Shown here: one piece after another, positions 10,728-23,196 of the stretch
Numbering within the stretch: position 1 is the stretch's first letter
How the letters are laid out: each line of letters begins with the position of its first letter
NCBI GenBank assembly: GCA_043228905.1
Contig: JBHGNT010000018.1
Location: 12,896,001-12,960,000, forward strand
Origin: Azolla caroliniana
Taxonomy: Eukaryota > Polypodiophyta
DNA: 64,000 nucleotides
Direction of reading: 5' to 3'
Notes under the pieces: generated by a model
The model's database searches: none
What the model saw: the letters and a program-made list of their open reading frames with translations, nothing else
Told to the model about the DNA's origin: nothing
Program-made: the position numbers and the translations under genes

Positions 10728-12858
10728 TCCGACTGATAAGATGACATATCATGCTCACACAAGTTAGTTCTAATTCTTCTTTATTTCTATCATGCTCTTG
10801 CCTAATAGTAAGAAATTGAACACTCCTTTTACCATCAGTACTCGGAATTCTAGCATATGTCGAGCCATCTTCAAGCACCTTCGTCTCCATCCTAGAAGAT
10901 GTGATATTTGGTTGACCAAGAATCACTAGGTATGACGAGGTCTTTTGGATAAAGAAATGTTGCTACATTGGCACATCTCCAATGGTGACTTTGATGTTTG
11001 GGCAAGCTCCATGACGTTGCTCGGTCATTGAAATAGCCGAATTTACCCTCCACCCATGATTAATTTCCATTGGCCATCTGCCTTTCCTATAAATATCAAA
11101 AGAAATTAGATTAATTTCTGAGCCGTGGTCAATTAAAGCCACGACTGGATCTTCAAGGTTTTCAATCTTCACGAGTGTCTCAGTTGTTGCTCTTGCGCAA
11201 TGTTTCTTAGCATAGTAGCTTTTTAGCTCTTTCGGCTTCTCTTCAAAAGTTGTCGTTGCAATAGCTTGTGTATCAACAATGGAAGAGGTTGGTTCACCTT
11301 TGAGGACTTCCACCGTTGCTTTCTTTACTTCATTTCCTGGGTTTTCGGCGGCTTCAATACTATTATTGCATCATGAAATCCTTTTTTAGCTATGCTCAAA
11401 AGTTCCCTCAAGGAAAGTTCCACTTTTCTATCTAAAATTCTTTCTTCCAATACTTTTTTTAAATCACTTGAAGCTTCAATATCAGATAATAATTTGAATG
11501 AAGGACTCTTCTTATCCTTACCTTTTTCAATGTCAGGGCTTACCATTTTTGGACTTTCTGTCTCCCTCTTTTTAGCGCTTCTTAGCTCCCTCTTCTTGTT
11601 ATCTTCATTTTCCGCCCATTTCTGTTTCTCTTCCATGATCACTTCATGGGCTTGGGTTGTTGCAACCTTCGCGAAAGCTGAGAGGCCATCCACTGGGTCT
11701 TCCCAACCAGTTTTGCTTTGGACAACATCACCTCCAGACTTCAACTTTTCAAACTCGATTTTACCTTTTTTTACAGCTTTCAAAATACATGGATGACTGT
11801 AGTTGTTGGTTGAAAGACATCTTGTGTCCTAGTTATTTCTGCGTCTTCGATGATCCTTCTCATACCACCTCTTCTAAAGTTAGTTGGGAGAGGTAATTGA
11901 GTTTCAGAAGAATGAATCTTATCATCTTTGAAGAATATCACCCCTCTTTCTATTGCTTCTTGATAGTTATCACACCCTCCTCTTGAATGGTCGACGCTAT
12001 CACACCATATGCATCTTCTTCATAATCCTTTTGGGGTTGTGAGGATTTTTCTTCTTGTAGCTTTGTAACTTGTAATGAAAGATCTTTTATACCTTTGATA
12101 AGATCGTCCATCACTGTTTCGAGTACCTTGGAAATAGTTGACGGACTCCTAGTATCCTCCTTGATGGATGTCTTCATTTCATCTTTCATACCCCTAGCAA
12201 TAGAAAGATCTTCACACCATTGGGCTCTTTTGTTAATTTTGTTACAAGCTTCATGTACTCGATTCCAATCGGACACTCTAGTGGGTGTAGTTCAGTCTTC
12301 AAGGAATGCTACTAATTTTTCTTGATAATATGACCTTCTCTGGTTCCAAAAGAGTCCTTTCAGTCGTCGTTAATTGGTTATACTAAGCTTCAAATTCTTT
12401 TAACAACTCCATCACCGAAATCATCTTGTCCTCTTTGTCTACCCAATCTAGGAAACTCCTCCTTGATGCTCGGATTGTATCACCAAGCATGTACTCATTT
12501 AATAAAGCTTGCTCTCAAATGCAACTCAATCATTAGAACTTGTTGTGAGTTCTGAGACTCTATTTCTCAAAGGGAGTTCAACCATACTCACAAAATTCAT
12601 TTGAACATCATGTTGGTTTAACCCTTTACTACCCATCTCAATACCATATACTTGTAAGAATTTAAATATATTTTTACCATCAAAGAGAGCCTTTTTCTCT
12701 ACAAGCTTGTAAATAGCATGATCGATTCGTTGAAGAGCAGTTGCACATTCTTGGCTTTGCATCATTCTTTCAATCATTTGTAACACTACGATGATTTGTG
12801 GCTCCACAACGGCTTCTTGGTTGATCCGTGGCTCTGAGATTGCTTGTTGGTTCTCCAT
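10728..12858 (-). pseudogene. A2 gag-protease
   Basis: Starts at ATG 12858 (MENQQAISEPRIN), the same gag start motif MENQQ as in B1. Gag pieces lie at 12858-12526 and 12276-11950; the zinc knuckle CIWCDSVDHSRGGC (about 11973-12014) is in a different frame from its neighbours. The linker KLLSDIEASSDLKKVLEERI is in 11783-11325. The protease with VVALIDHGSEINLIS is at about 11101-11150, again DHG. The C-terminal RMETKVLEDGSTYARI block is in 10926-10717. Several frameshifts make it non-functional. Confidence 0.78.
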
Positions 12859-12900
12859 CTCTCTTAACTTCCCTGTTTCACATCGGGTTCACCACTATCG

Positions 12901-13295
12901 TGTCGATCTTCGTGTACGAGAGCAAAGGAAAAGAAAATCGCGAATCCAGGAAGTAAGCATCGGGCTTGTTGTCAAAGAAAGAGGAGAAACGGAAATAACT
13001 TGTATTGATATCTGAAGATGATTACAAAATATTTCTTGTACAATAATATAGCTTGTTCCTCCTATTACAATAATATTCCTCGTCTCATGTTTTTCTACTC
13101 TTTTCCCTTTCCCTCTTTAAATAGGTGCTCCATGCATATGATGCATATGAGGGTACAAGACATGCATGTAGTGCATGAAATGCATGTGATGCATGATCGC
13201 CATTTGGCGTTCATGCATTACATCCCACTCATTTGAGCTTTCATCTATGAAAATATACATGTATTTTCTCATCATGGCATAGAAACGTCACGACA
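12901..13295 (-). repeat. A2 5' LTR, shortened
   Basis: 395 bp against 623 bp for the partner LTR. Termini TGTCGATCTT...AACGTCACGACA. It keeps the CATGCATG-rich promoter stretch (13128-13225) but lacks the block that holds the tRNA-like module and the upstream TATA in the partner LTR (about 6858-7105). Confidence 0.82.
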
Positions 13296-16200
13296 CCGAC
13301 TGACCACTCCTATGGCATAGGCTAGGTCGGGCCGGGTCGCCACCATTGCGTACATGATACTTCATACAGCCAATGCATAGGGCATCTTTGCATTAAGGTC
13401 TCTCTCCTTGTCTGTTGAAGGAGAGTCTCTATCCGATAGTCGGATCAACGTCGGAACTGGTGTTGGTGTTGGCTTCGCATTCTGCATGTTGAAGCGCCTT
13501 AGCACCTTCCGGATATAGTCAGACCGGGAGAGTCAGAGAGTCTTGATCGTTTGATTTCACTTGATCCTCATGCCCAGTATGTGATGGGCTTGTCTGAGTT
13601 CTTTCATCGCGAACTTGTTGTGAAGGCTCCGCTTCAACTTTCCGATCTCTGCTTGATTTCTTCTTGTAATCAGCATGTCGTCGACATATAGGATTAGATA
13701 AATTTCTAGACTCGTCGGCCAGTTGCCAAACACACATACATGGGTCAGAGTCGGATCGATAGTATTAAGGCTGCCTGATGTAGGAGTCGAACTTCTGGTA
13801 CCACATCCTCGGTGTTTGTTTCAAGCCATAGAGAATTTTCTTCAGTCAACATACAAGGTGACTTTCCTCTCCCGTCACCGTGAAGCCTGCCGGTTGGGAC
13901 ATGTAGATGTCTTCTTCTAGATCTCCGTGTAGGAATGCCGTCTTTACATCCAACTGCTCTAGCTCTAGGTCTTTTGTCGCCATAGAGTCGGAGGGTGGTC
14001 ATCTTGACTACTAGTGAGAATATCTCATTGTAGTCGACCCCATATTCTTGTTTGAACCCTTTCGCGACAAGCCGAGCTTTGTACTTGGGTTTCTTAGTTA
14101 GATACATATTTGTATTGGAAAACCCATTTACAAGGTAGCGACTTTCTTCCTGCTGGTAGTTCGACCAGCTCCTATGTCTGATTCTTGTGAATCGAGTCCA
14201 TTTCGGATTTCATGGCTTTTAGCCATGTATCGGCATCCGTTGTGGCCATAGCTTCTTCATATGTGCTTGGTTCGCCTCCATCGGTGTAGTTGACGTAGTC
14301 GAGGCCCGGTTGAGAAAACTCTGTTGGTCTTTGAGCTCGTCTAGATCTCCTGGGTGCCGAGATAACTGGTTCGGATTCTTCGATTGGCTCTGTTGGGGGA
14401 TTGGTATTTGTTGAACCATTTGTGTCAAGAGTCTTGTTAGGTGACCCATCCCCAAGTCGGGATTTTGGTGGGTCATGTTGTCCTCCCCTATGGATTTTGT
14501 CGACTCGGTTCTGTTTCCTACTTGCATCTTGCTGACTTTGCCTTCTTCGACTCTTGTCGAATCGGCTCTGTCTTTGATAGCTTTGTCTTCGAGTTCAACT
14601 AGTGGACTTCCTACCGATTCAGAGTTGGCAGGTATGTTGTCGGCTTGGTCAAGTTCGATTGTTTGTCGAATATCTGAGTCAGTCCGGTGGGTCGGTCCTT
14701 CTACGACGTCTCTGTCTTCTTTGAAGGATACCTTTTTACCAACTATTTTCTGCTAGTTCTGCTGAGAGAAGATAGAGTCTTCATTGAAGACTACATCATT
14801 GCTTTGGATAAGTTTCCGGTTCTCAGGGTCCCATAGCCGGTAGCCAAAATCCCCATCGGTTCCATAACTGAGAAATATGCATTTCGTTGCATGGGGTGCC
14901 AATTTGGTCCTTTTCTCCCTAGGGATGAATGCGTAGGCTTCGCATCCGAATACACGGAACGGAGCCTATCGTAGGTCGGCTATTTGCCTAACCATAATGC
15001 TTGTGGCACTTAAAGCTTGGTTGCCTTTGATAGTGATAGATTTACCAAGTATACAGCCGTCTACAATGCTTCAGCCTAGAACTCCAACTTCAGTCCAACT
15101 TGTTGGAGCATTGCCGTCACCCTCTCTTGGATCGTTCGGTTGATCCGTTCTGCCACTCCATTCGACATGGGTGTGTACGGAACAATCTTTTGATGCGGAT
15201 CTCTTTGTTAGACATGTATTGTTTGAAGGCTCTGGAGGTATATTCGCCTCCGTTGTCGGATCAGAGTGTCTTCACTCTATGGCCTGACCAGTTCTCCCCT
15301 TAAGATGTCCACCAAGTGAAGACCTCAAGCGCTTTGTCCTTGGACCTGATCGAGTAGGCCCAGACCTTCCGTGTATAATCATCTACAAAGGTGATGAAGT
15401 ACCGGAAGCCTCCTAGTGATCGCTCTGGCATGGGCCCACATATATATGTGAGCACCAGGTCTAGGGGCTCTCGTACCATCTCGTAGTGGTGAGCGTGTGC
15501 ACTTCAGGTCTGTTTCCCATATCGATAATGCTCGTAGAAGTCTGTCTTTGCTTGGAGTTTAGGGATTTAGCCGACCGCCATCAGTCGATCAAGTTTGGCT
15601 TGAGACATATGGCCAGGTTTGCCATGCCATAGGTTTGGGTTAGTCTTTTCGACTACGTTCACGACCCCTTTTAGATTGATCGCCATTAATGGGTACAAGT
15701 TATTGTACTTTTGCCCGCCTCCTATCTTCAGGTTTCCTTGGTTGATCATCCATGTCGACTCACTTAGAGTCATTTAGTACCTGTCTTCGGTCAACATGTT
15801 GATGGTGACCAGACTCCTTTTCAGATCAGGTAGGTTCCGAAATTGGTGCAGGGTGATCATGTTGCCATTGGGCAATCGGATGGGAACCTCTCCGGTCCTT
15901 GCGATTCTACACTCCTGCCCGTTGCCTAGTCAAACTGTGCCGCTGACGTCAACTGAATAGTTCGAAAACCATTCAATGTTGGGGGTCATATGGAATGTGG
16001 CACCAAAATCCAGTAGCCACGTCTGTGCATCTTGTGTAGTGTAGAGGACTTCTCTGATCATCGAGTCCTCTAAAGAAAGGCTTTTTCCTGATCGGGTGTC
16101 GGTAATGTTGATTTGGTTGCCTACTGGAGAGTGGTCTAAGTTGGGTCTTCCTCAATTTGGCTCTAATCACCAACCACTCTCTTTCCTTTTGATCGACTAG

Positions 16201-16489
16201 TAGGCGAAAACATTGTGGCCAACTTTTCTGCAGTTTGTGCAGAATTCACCTGATTGGCCTATTCTTGACTTTGACTATTGTCGGTCTCCCCTTGTCTTCG
16301 ATCGGTTGGTGTTCCGACCGGTTCCGTCGGCTTGTTCTCTCGTCCTACTTTGTCAAACGAATGACTTGGTCCAATGATGGGCTTCTGCCGATTCATCGAT
16401 GGTGAGTCCCATCGATTTTCGTCGAATGTCCTTGGTGAGAACTTGGCTGATTGTCTCATCCAGATTTAGGATTGGTCGGCTATTGGTGA
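13296..16489 (-). pseudogene. copia-2 gag end, protease, integrase, RT
   Basis: Minus strand, right to left. Gag continues TNSRPILNLDETISQVL from the A3 insertion point. Protease and pre-integrase follow, with RLPNGNMITLHQFRNL and LWHGKPGHMSQAKLDRL (15567-15773). The integrase core, much decayed, lies in about 14800-15560, and a hydrophilic linker in about 14219-14760. RT is in 14107-13519 ([19 protein letters not shown]) and ends SRYML across A2. Together these are the polyprotein of a plant copia element. Stops are frequent; no frame exceeds about 120 codons. The end facing A2 reads MYAMVATRPDLAYAIGVVSR, typical of copia RT. Confidence 0.78.
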
Positions 16490-17830
16490 TGTCGTGAAGA
16501 TTTTTGGCAATGGTGTGAAAATCACATAAAACTACAAAAAGATAGAGGTCTTGAAGAGCTTTCGTATGCACTTTACTACATAAGAAACGGACATCTAAGT
16601 GTCAACTTATGTGGGTATGAAGTTTTGCAAAAGAAAAAGAGAAAAATAAAACTATGAAATATCCCACATAGATAGGAAAGTTTAGGCTCCAAGTATATAA
16701 GCATATTGAGATCCATCATATTTCATTTATGTGCTCTTAATAGTTGGACTGAAGCCACTTTTGTCTAGATGGATGGACATATGTGGCTAAGTTGTCGGAT
16801 GTGGCTAAGTGTCCGAACCAGCTGGTGAAGAAACTCAAACCGGTCGACGATAGAATCGGAAACTGGATGGAGTCGACAATCGGTGACTGTATGCATCTGG
16901 CAATCGACAATGGAACCGGTGACCGGCGATCCGACGACGACATCCGGCAACGAAACTAGCGACCGACCGGTGTCGGTAAACCCGGTTACTAGCATCCCGC
17001 GACGGAGCCGACGGCAACAGGCAGCGGAGCCAGTGAGCTGACGGCAATCGGCGGTAGATCCGGTGAGTCGGTGATGGTGAGCCGACAGCAATCGGTGATG
17101 GATCCGGTGAGCCAGCAACATCGGTTGACCGGCCGATGACCGACAAGCGACTCGGGATGTGGACTAGGCCGGACCAAGCGGATGCAAATCGGACGGATCA
17201 GTCGGGTCAGTTGATCGCGGTGCATGGTGTCTTAAAGATGTTTGGTCCAAAAGCCTAATAGTATTTTGTGCATAAAAGAAAAAGATGTAAGCAAGACTCA
17301 AACTTAACACCTCCAAGATAAGAAGCAATAGGCTTACCATTAAGCCAAACCATTTCTTTAGAGATTATATTTTTATCATTATAACTTTACATGTAAATTC
17401 TCATACATGAGGGCTAAAATGAGTGATGTGGTTATCATGCACCACATGTAATACATGAGTGCCAAATGACGAACATGCATTTTAAGCATGTCTTGTACCC
17501 TAAAATGCACATGGGAATCTATAAAAGAGGGGGGGGGGAAAGATGAAGGGATTTTTAGCAAAGAAGCTTTGTACTTTATATCAAAATTAATATTAAGAAG
17601 AAAATTCATTATCCTTTTGATGATATACCTTGTTCTTCAAATCTAAAGTTAAAAGTTCAATCTTAATCTCTCTCAATATAAAGTCAAGCATTTAATCTCA
17701 ATTTCTCTCTCTCTCTCAATCTATCTTAAATACTTTCTCACTAAAGCTTGTGCGTACTTCGAGTCCTTCCGGTCCAGAACTTTGGCGGTTCCGCCTCACG
17801 ATTCACGTGTAGTGAAGAATCTTCAAGACA
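16490..17830 (+). repeat. A3 5' LTR
   Basis: 1341 bp, TGTCGTGAAG...CTTCAAGACA. Contains TATA candidates tatataagc (16695) and ctataaaag (17518). Between them are a CG-rich stretch of degenerate ccggtgagc/gacggcaatcgg repeats (16830-17225) and an antisense tRNA-like module (17294-17347). A CATGCA-rich stretch (17410-17515) lies just upstream of the second TATA. It differs from the 3' LTR by a 180-bp block (17241-17420) flanked by atg. Confidence 0.85.
17294..17347 (-). promoter_or_regulatory. tRNA-like module in A3 5' LTR, antisense to element
   Basis: On the minus strand, box A TGGCTTAATGG (17347-17337) and a decayed box B AGTTTGAGTCT (17304-17294), spaced 43. Same GGCTTAxTGGTAAGCC hairpin as in A1. 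Missing from the A3 3' LTR. Confidence 0.55.
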
Positions 17831-17838
17831 TAATTAAA

Positions 17839-17858
17839 TGGTGAACCCGACGTGAAAG
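17839..17858 (+). other. A3 primer-binding site
   Basis: TGGTGAACCCGACGTGAAAG, identical to A5 and A6, followed by the equally conserved AGGCGGCAG. Confidence 0.75.
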
Positions 17859-17888
17859 AGGCGGCAGGAAGGATCAAATCGAGGATCA

Positions 17889-20800
17889 AACCGGATTTTA
17901 AGAACGGACTATTGGAGCATGGGGCACAAATAGTCCGAGCAATCACAAGTCCCCACAAGAAAATAGAGCACGTGGATTGTGAGGAGAAGCAACATGTGTC
18001 ACACCTAGTGGCGCATGTAAACTAGTACTACCCGACAAGAAGGACAAGCGTCGGATACAAGATTTCGAGAAGATGCTGAAAGAAGAAAACATAATAGAAG
18101 AAGAAGAGTTCGTGACTCATATTATGGAAGAAGCCTCATTTAATGACACCATCGGCGAAATCGAGGACGTCGTGGACTTGAGCTATCTTCACGACCAAAG
18201 CATGATTTCGGTTAACTCCGTCAACATGTACACTATCATCGATGAATATCATCGAAGCATCTTGATGAAGGAAGCTAACATCAACACAAAATATAAAATG
18301 GTGGATAGGAAGATCAAGCCAGTTGTGGTTCCCCTACCGGAAGATAGCTGGCAAAAGATGAAGGAATTCGCTAAAGATCCAAGTTGAAGAGATTCAAAGG
18401 CAATAGGTCATGTCTTCACCGAAGAGACGAAAAGAAAGCTACAAGTTGGAAAGGAGGATTTCCTCCTCCCTAAAGAGGAGCGAAAGTTTCGCGACATGCT
18501 CGAGAGACATGGGAAGGCTTTCGCATTTTTCCCACAAGAAATCGGATGTGCTGATCCAAGGATGATAGAGCCGATGGTGATCTTCACGGTGCCACACGTA
18601 CTTGGAATTTGAAACCGATACTGGTTCCGAGAGCACACCTACTGAACTTGATTGAGCTCTTAAAGGAGAAGGTGAATATGGGAATTCTAGAACCGTCAAA
18701 TGCTCCTTATTCTAATAGGTGGTTCACGGTGCCGAAGAAGAGTGGATCATTGTGATTTATCTAAGAACTTCAACCCGTCAACAAGGTGACAATTCGGAAT
18801 GCTGGAATCAGTCCGAGTGTGAACGAATTTGCTAAGGCATTTGCAGGCCGGTCCATCTACTCCATTGGTGATCTCTACTCTGGATATGACCAATTCCAAT
18901 TGGCGATCGACAGTCGTGATATTACAACCATGAGGACTCCGATCGGGCTAGTGCGGATGTGTACCTTACCTCAAGGTGCAACAAACTCGGTGGCTCATAT
19001 GGTGAATGCCATGAACAAGGTCTTAAAGGATTGCATCCCGGACATCACGATGCCATTCTTGGATGATATTCCAATAAAAGGATGTTCGGATGACGAGAAG
19101 AATGGATCAAAAGATAAGGAAGGGTGTAGAAAGTTCGTCATGGATCATATGAAAGATTGCGAGAAGGTGCTCCGAAGGCTCGAAGACGTGAATTTGACAT
19201 TTTCGGGTGAGAAATCCGCATTCGGGCAACCAGAGATCTTGGTGGTAGGTCACTTATGTGGAGCATACGGCCGGAAGCCTTCGCAATCAAAGGTGAACGC
19301 GATCCAGGATATGAAAGAAGAATGTGTAAACCAAACAGAGGTTTGAAGGTTCCTTGGAGCATGCGCATTTTACCATATTTGGATTCCGCAGTACGCCCAT
19401 GTCGCCGAGCCTTTATATGGATTGCTAAAGAAAAGAATGAAGTTCAAATGGCGAGACGAGCACACGTACGCAATGTGAAGATTGAAGAAACTACTTCTTG
19501 AAGCTCCAACACTAAGAAAGGCCAAGCCAACTATACCGAAGGAAAGCCGATTTATGTGACTGTAGATACGAGCCCAACCAGAATCGGGTGCATCATCAAC
19601 CAAGAAGGAGAAGATAATGCGCAGTATGCCATCCGGTTCGGAGCAAGGGTTCTCAGCGAATGACAAGAAAGATACGCCCAAGTCAAGCAGGAACTTCGGG
19701 GTATTATGTTGGCAGTGGAGACAGACAAAGATTACCTGATCAGGTCGCAAGTGATAATAGAGATAGCTTGTCTCCCAATCCTCGGAATGATATCGGGATG
19801 TGCGACTCCAGATTTAGCTATGCTAAGGTGGATCGCCTATGTCAAGTCTTTAAACCCAGAGATCCGCCACATTGCAGGCAAGAAGAACACCCTGGCTGAT
19901 ATGCTGTCAAGGGCAAGATTTGAAAGTGAAAGTGACATGGTTTCGGAAGATGAAGACATCACCCTCGACTTCTTCAAGATAGCTCGATTATCGGCGGAAG
20001 ACTAGGACACGCTAACCCTCCATGCCTTCAACGAGGAAGAGTACGAAGGAGAGTGGTTACTGATCGGCAGTTTCTTAAGAACAATGATGACAGATGCTTT
20101 GTGGACAAAGGAGGAGGCTCTACGAATCTGAAAGAAAGCTTATCGATACTTCTTGAAGGGAGGCTTCCTTTGGCGACACCCAAAAAGAAGGACGGGAATA
20201 CCACGCCGAGTGGTGATGAAGAAAGAAGAGCAAGTGACGCTCATGACCGAATTCCACGAGAGTGCTTGGGCGGTCATAAAGGAACATGGGTGACGTTCGA
20301 AAAGTTGAAGGAAAAGTACTGGTGGCCAAGCATGTACAAAGATGTACTCCATTTCGTGTCCACATGCAAAACTTGCCAAGTACATTCCAACATACGTCAT
20401 CGTGATGAGCTACGACCGACATACCCGCTCACCATACACTTAAAATGGATGGTTGATCTCGTCTCAATGCCAATGGGAGTGGGACAAATGAAGTACTTAG
20501 TGCTGGCAAGAGAAGACTTGAAAAATCAAGTGGAAGGGCGGGCCTTGACAAATAAGACAACGTTAGTTGTTTGCAAATTTCTACTTGAAGAGGTTGTTTG
20601 CTGATACGGATGTGTGGGGAAGATAGTCGCCGACCGGGGGGAGTTGGACGCACACGAAGCAACAAACCCTTTCGAACGACTAGGCATGAAGCTCTCCCTC
20701 ACAACTACCTACAATCCAAAAACGAATGGGAAGATCGAACGAGGGCATGGACCCATTGTCAAAGCCATCGTACGAACATGCAACTGTTGAGTCGGGAATT

Positions 20801-21356
20801 GGCCACGATTATTGCCCTATGCCTTGTGGGCCGACATAACAACACACAACTTGGTGACAGGGTATATGCCAACGGAGCTTATGTATGGACAAAAGCCGGT
20901 GATGCCCATCAAAAGGATGATCGCCTCATGGGTAACGATACCATGGGAGAACGAGATGAGCTGAGAAGAATTATTAGCGGCACGGATAAGGCAACTTGAA
21001 AGGAGACCTGAAGATCTAGAACATGTGCGAAAAATGATGGAGGCAGTCCGAGTGAAGAACAAAATTCGGTTCGACAAGCCGCATCAATTGCGTCCCAAGA
21101 CAACACCCTTGACAATCAACACAGTACAACAAGAAAGTTCACAAGAAGATGGTTAAGACCATATGTGGTGATAAGTGCCATCGACAATGCCACATACCAC
21201 CTTGCGGAGCTAGATGGATCAAGGTTGGCCATACCTATTGAGGGAAAAAGAGTAAAGGTTTTCAAGAAAAGACAAGACGAGGATCTTGACCTCGATCACC
21301 TTGACAATGAACATAGTACGATGGATGTGAATGAAGACGTGGAGGAATTTGATTGA
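17889..21356 (+). pseudogene. A3 pol: RT, RNase H, integrase with many stop codons
   Basis: Begins at the pol junction. The N-terminal module lies at about 18073-18600, RT at 18660-19330 with DLYSGYDQFQLAIDSRD and FLDDIPIKGC, and RNase H at about 19550-19920 with VTVDTSPT, ETACLPILGM-like and NTLADMLSRARF. The integrase zinc finger is at 20247-20400 (FHESAWAGHKG...TCKTCQ), then the core VDLVSMPMGVGQMKYLVLAR and ADRGELDAHEA, then the C-terminal GPY-type tail ending near 21356. Most in-frame stops sit where relatives have Arg or Gln: TGA 18753, TAA 18762 (RFIQDLQ), TGA 19344 (TEVRRFLG), TGA near 20128 (RIRKKAY) and TGA near 20602 (VCRYGCVG). Non-functional. Confidence 0.83.
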
Positions 21357-21428
21357 TCACCGTAGCCGAAATCTCACACTCTCTCTTCTTGGCACGTACT
21401 AGAGGACGTGTGGTTTGGTGGGGGTGGA

Positions 21429-22584
21429 TGTCGTGAAGATTTTCGGCAATGGTGTGAAAATCACATAAAACTACAAAAAGATGGAGGTCTTGCAGAGCTT
21501 TCAGATGCACTTTACTACATAAGAAACAAAAATCTAAGTGTCAACTTATGTGGGTATGAAGTTTTGCAAAAGAAAAAGAGAAAAATAAAACTGTGAAATA
21601 TCCCACATAGATAGGAAAGTTTAGGCTCCAAGTATATAAGTAGATTGAGATCCATCATATTTCATTTATGTGTTAAGAGCACATAAAAAATAGTTGGACT
21701 TAAGCCACTTTTGTCTAGATGGACATATGTGGCTAAGTGCCCGAACCGGCTGCGGAAGAAACTCAAACCGGTCGACGATAGAATCAGAAACTGGATGGAG
21801 CCAGCAATCGGTGATATATGCATCTGGCAATAGATGACTGGATGGATCCGGCAACCGGCAATGGAACCGGGGACCGGAAATCCGACGACGGCATCCGGCA
21901 ACGGAACCGACGACCGACCGGTGTTGGTAAACCCGGTTACTAGCATCCTGCGACAGAGCCGACGACAGATCTAGTGAGCTGGCGATGGTGAGCCAACGGC
22001 AACCGACGATGGATCCGGTGAGATGGTGAGCTAGCAGCATCGGTCGACCGGCCGATGACCGACAAGCGACTTGAGATGCGGATTGGGCCGGACCAAACAG
22101 ATCCAAATTGGACGGATCGGTCCGGTCGATTGATCGCAGTGCATGGTGTCTTAAAGATGAGTGATGTGGTTATCATGCACCACATGTAATACATGAGCGC
22201 CAAATGGCAAACATGCATTTTCTGCATGTCTTGTACCCTCAAATGCATGAGGGCATCTATAAAAGAGGGGGGGAAAAAAGATGAAGGGATTTTTAGCAAA
22301 GAAGCTTTGTACTTTATATCAAAATTAATATTAAGAAGAAAATTCGTTATCCTTTTGATGATATACCTTGTTCTTCAAATCTAAAGTTAAAAGTTCAATC
22401 TTAATCTCTCTCTGCATTTCAATCTCTCTCAATCTAAAGTGAAGCGTTTAATCTCAAGTTCTCTCTCTCTCAATCTATCTTAAATACTTTCTCACTAAAG
22501 CTTGTGCGTACTTCGAGTCCTTCCGGTCCAGAACCCCAGCGGTTCCGCCTCATGATCCGCGCGTAGTGACGGATCTTCACGACA
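21429..22584 (+). repeat. A3 3' LTR
   Basis: 1156 bp, TGTCGTGAAG...CTTCACGACA. Near copy of 16490-17830 but without the 180-bp block carrying the tRNA-like module; the junction reads aaagatgagtgatgtgg near 22158. Keeps both TATA candidates and the CATGCA stretch. Confidence 0.85.
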
Positions 22585-23077
22585 ACGTATGTCGTGCAGA
22601 ATACCTCCCAACTCACCGGGAAGCTCGATAGGAGGACAAGGGCTTTCACTTCTTGTTCAAAGTTGATCCCTTGTGATGAGAGTTCTGACAACACCCGGCT
22701 GAAGGTGTTGATCTGAGAGGTAGCCGAATCGGTGTCTCTCATCTTCATGTTGAACAGTTGTTTTATCAAGCTCAGTTTTGAAGATGGGGACTTTTTCTCG
22801 TACACGGCTTGTAGCTTCTCCCATAACGAGAACAATGTTGTCCCTTTGCCATGCTGAAGTAGACGTTTTCGGCTAGGTGCATTCGAATGGTGCAGTGTAC
22901 GATTTTGTCCATTGATCTCCACTCATCGGCTGACATTGAAGCAAGCTTTTCGGAGTGTCGAATGGCCTCGGCTTGTCTTCGAATAATTAGTACATCCTGC
23001 ATCATCTCCCTCCATAGGGCAAAGTTTTTGCCATTGAATTTCTGGATCTCAACTCTTGTACCGGATGTTGATGCCAT
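22585..23077 (-). pseudogene. copia-2 gag N-terminal part
   Basis: Starts at ATG 23077 (MASTSGTRVEIQKFNGKNFA), about 120 bases after the LTR. It reads LWREMMQDVL, then after a frameshift TLFSLWEKLQAVYEKKS, LIKQLFNMKMRD and LVLLSSFPVSWEVFCTTYV. This is the UBN2-type gag of plant copia elements. It is cut by the A3 insertion and continues at 16489. A homopolymer C/T stretch lies at 23126-23156 between gag and the primer site. The decayed primer site, minus-strand TAGTATCAGTGCG, is near 23181-23194. Confidence 0.8.
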
Positions 23078-23196
23078 GATTCTTTTGAAAGCGAGATTTG
23101 CTAGCCCGGTCTTTTGTTTTTTTCTTTCAACCCCCCCCGCCCCCCCTTTTTTTTGTTGTTTATTGCCGCCGAGCCGCGGATCGCACTGATACTAGT

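Larger units (their letters stand above)
6522..13295 (-). mobile_element. A2, Ty3/gypsy family A element inserted in copia-2
   Basis: Minus-strand element with LTRs 6522-7144 (3') and 12901-13295 (5'). The target duplication is 4 bp: ccgg on the left (6518-6521), ccga on the right (13296-13299). The uninterrupted copia-2 sequence would read ccga, so the left copy mutated. Minus-strand polypurine tract GAGGTGGAGGA lies at 7145-7155 and the primer site TGGTGAACCCGATGTGAAA just left of 12901. It is AT-richer than A5 and clearly diverged in protein, so it represents an older or separate subfamily. Confidence 0.88.
16490..22584 (+). mobile_element. A3, Ty3/gypsy family A, gag and protease deleted, inserted in copia-2
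   Basis: Plus-strand element with LTRs 16490-17830 and 21429-22584, primer site 17839-17858 and polypurine tract GGTGGGGGTGGA just before 21429. Only about 30 bp separate the primer site from the pol junction GGATTTTAAG (near 17892), so gag and protease are missing. The right flank is acgt (22585-22588). The left flank ends gtga and lacks cgt; the copia-2 reading frame (TYVTNS) needs gacgta there, so the target was most likely ACGT with a 3-bp loss at the left edge. Confidence 0.85.

Noticed and set aside
16490-22584. A3 boundaries as two unrelated solo LTRs
   Set aside because: The copia-2 gag frame continues exactly across 16489/22585, and primer site and polypurine tract sit at the correct inner edges, so it is one element.
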